A stretch of 7,780 nucleotides of DNA from JAYODZ01 sp965660195 (lineage in GTDB: Bacteria > Pseudomonadota > Alphaproteobacteria > RS24): the NCBI GenBank assembly GCA_965660195.1, contig CBFHZM010000076.1, positions 1 to 7,780 on the forward strand, in the 5' to 3' direction. Positions 6,809-7,780 of the stretch are shown piece by piece (position 1 is the stretch's first letter; each line of letters starts with the position of its first letter). Below the pieces are notes generated by a model, which worked only from the letters and a program-made list of their open reading frames with translations, ran no database searches and was not told the origin of the DNA. The position numbers and the translations under genes are program-made.

Positions 6809-7741
6809 TTATTTCTTACCAACAGCGGCAGCAACCTCGGCGGCAAAGTCTTCTTCAGGACCTTTGTCAACACCTTGACCAAGTTCGAGACGCAAGAAAC
6901 CTGCTAGTTTAACCGGGGTCCCAAGCTCATCGGCGAGTTTTTTCACAACATCACCCACGCGACTTTCACCATCAATCACGAACACTTGCGTATCGAGCAC
7001 AACATCCTCGTAGAATTTACGCAAGCGACCCTCGACCATTTTCTCTATAATATTATCGGGCTTGCCGCTTTCTTTAGCTTCCGCAATCAGCAGATTACGC
7101 TCGCGCTCAACCTCTGCTGGATCAAGCGAGTCGACTGTAGTCGAGAGCGGGCTTGTGGCCGCAACATGCATCGCAATTTGTTTCGCGAGCGCTTCGAGTT
7201 TGGTCGCATCCCCATCGGATTCGAGACCAACCAACACGCCGATTTTACCCATGCCGTCGGTAACCTGACCGTGGACATATTGTGCGACGACGCCTTTCGA
7301 CACCGATAGGCTTGCCGAACGACGGAAAGTCATGTTTTCACCAATCGTGCCAACCATTTCTTGGATATGGGCTTCGATCGACTTGCCAGCGCCTGGGTAT
7401 TCAGCCACCAACATCGCATCATGACCACCATCGACGCCGAGACCGGCTGTCGCAATATCGCGCACCATGCTTTGGAAAGACGCGTTGCGCGCCACGAAAT
7501 CTGTTTCGGAGTTCACCTCAACGACAACACCGCGATTGCCCTCGGTTGCAACGCATACCAGCCCCTCAGCAGCCACTCGACCAGCTTTTTTTGCGGCCTT
7601 AGCAAGTCCTTTGGTGCGAAGCCAATCAGCTGCGGCTTCCATATCGCCGCCATTTTCATTTAGCGCAGCTTTGCAATCCATCATGCCAGCACCGCTCATC
7701 TCACGTAGTTCTTTAACCATTGCGGCTGTAATTTCGGCCAT
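6809..7741 (-). CDS. tsf: Elongation factor Ts
   Basis: Cytoplasmic guanine-nucleotide exchange factor that regenerates EF-Tu-GTP from EF-Tu-GDP during translation. With the chosen start the product is 310 residues, in the usual range for proteobacterial full-length forms. The N-terminal UBA-like module covers about 1-55 and holds the family signature LREMSGAGMMDCKAAL at 12-27. The core carries SETDFVARN at 78-86, the motif that inserts into EF-Tu near its magnesium site, then GENMTFRR at 134-141, and HVAA at 192-195. The second dimerisation subdomain continues into the C-terminal module, with KMVEGRLRKFYE at 234-245. ATG at 7741 is preferred: GGAG stands six bases upstream and the protein starts with the typical MAEITA. 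ATG at 7753 is in frame but has no ribosome site. rpsB normally precedes tsf and would lie beyond the window. Confidence 0.98.
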   Translation of the reverse strand: MAEITAAMVKELREMSGAGMMDCKAALNENGGDMEAAADWLRTKGLAKAAKKAGRVAAEGLVCVATEGNRGVVVEVNSETDFVARNASFQSMVRDIATAGLGVDGGHDAMLVAEYPGAGKSIEAHIQEMVGTIGENMTFRRSASLSVSKGVVAQYVHGQVTDGMGKIGVLVGLESDGDATKLEALAKQIAMHVAATSPLSTTVDSLDPAEVERERNLLIAEAKESGKPDNIIEKMVEGRLRKFYEDVVLDTQVFVIDGESRVGDVVKKLADELGTPVKLAGFLRLELGQGVDKGPEEDFAAEVAAAVGKK

Positions 7742-7747
7742 AATAGT

Positions 7748-7751
7748 CTCC
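7748..7751 (-). promoter_or_regulatory. Ribosome binding site that sets the tsf start at 7741
   Basis: GGAG on the minus strand is six bases before ATG at 7741-7739. It overlaps the upstream in-frame ATG at 7753-7751, which itself has no such site, so the shorter protein is chosen. The remaining bases up to 7780 are leader or spacer; I see no recognisable rpsB end and no clear promoter in them. Confidence 0.7.
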
Positions 7752-7780
7752 ATTAGTTGTAGCGGCGTCCACTCAAGCAG

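Noticed and set aside
6986..7602. Two plus-strand open frames of about 106 codons opposite tsf
   Set aside because: Both are shadows of the tsf coding sequence; composition reflects the complementary codons and there is no good start context or known domain.
1..7780. A novel defence, mobile or biosynthetic system
   Set aside because: Every sizeable stretch is occupied by a recognised core gene in conserved order, and no integrase, transposase, repeat array, tRNA or foreign-looking segment was found.

Overview
The window is one uninterrupted block of genes, all read on the minus strand, carrying housekeeping functions in the order tsf - pyrH - frr - uppS - cdsA - dxr - rseP - bamA (high to low coordinates, i.e. 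5' to 3' in the gene direction). This order is the familiar arrangement of Alphaproteobacteria. The protein details agree: an RseP with room for only one PDZ domain, and a DXR that lacks the roughly ten-residue insertion I recall in the E. coli enzyme. GC content looks moderate by eye (not counted). I cannot name a genus. Because the contig contains a run of ten N, this is probably a draft or metagenome-derived assembly.

Layout: 7741-6809 tsf (EF-Ts), 65-nt spacer with a nested inverted repeat, 6743-6024 pyrH (UMP kinase), 21-nt spacer, 6002-5448 frr (ribosome recycling factor), 14-nt spacer, 5433-4693 uppS (undecaprenyl diphosphate synthase), 8-nt overlap, 4700-3852 cdsA (CDP-diacylglycerol synthase), 1-nt overlap, 3852-2680 dxr (DXP reductoisomerase), 93-nt spacer, 2586-1465 rseP (site-2 protease), 62-nt spacer, 1402 to beyond position 1 bamA (outer-membrane assembly factor, cut by the window edge and interrupted by the N run). 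The 39 nt upstream of tsf hold its ribosome binding site and nothing else I can assign. No stretch without a gene exceeds 93 nt. I see no tRNA, rRNA, mobile element, CRISPR array or convincing intrinsic terminator.

How the genes work together: tsf and frr serve translation elongation and ribosome recycling. pyrH makes UDP, the precursor of UTP, CTP and UDP-sugars. CTP feeds cdsA, which makes the CDP-diacylglycerol used for phospholipids. dxr makes MEP, the precursor of the isoprenoids that UppS condenses into the undecaprenyl carrier of the cell envelope. rseP (intramembrane proteolysis) and bamA (outer-membrane protein insertion) extend the theme to envelope maintenance. The tight spacing and overlaps suggest co-transcription, with translational coupling in the uppS-cdsA-dxr part.

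I looked for an undescribed system on both strands and found none; the region is ordinary core genome. The points worth a second look are small: the N run is the wrong length for the bamA frame, two spacers contain inverted repeats at positions that could matter for expression, and three of the eight genes appear to start with TTG or GTG.
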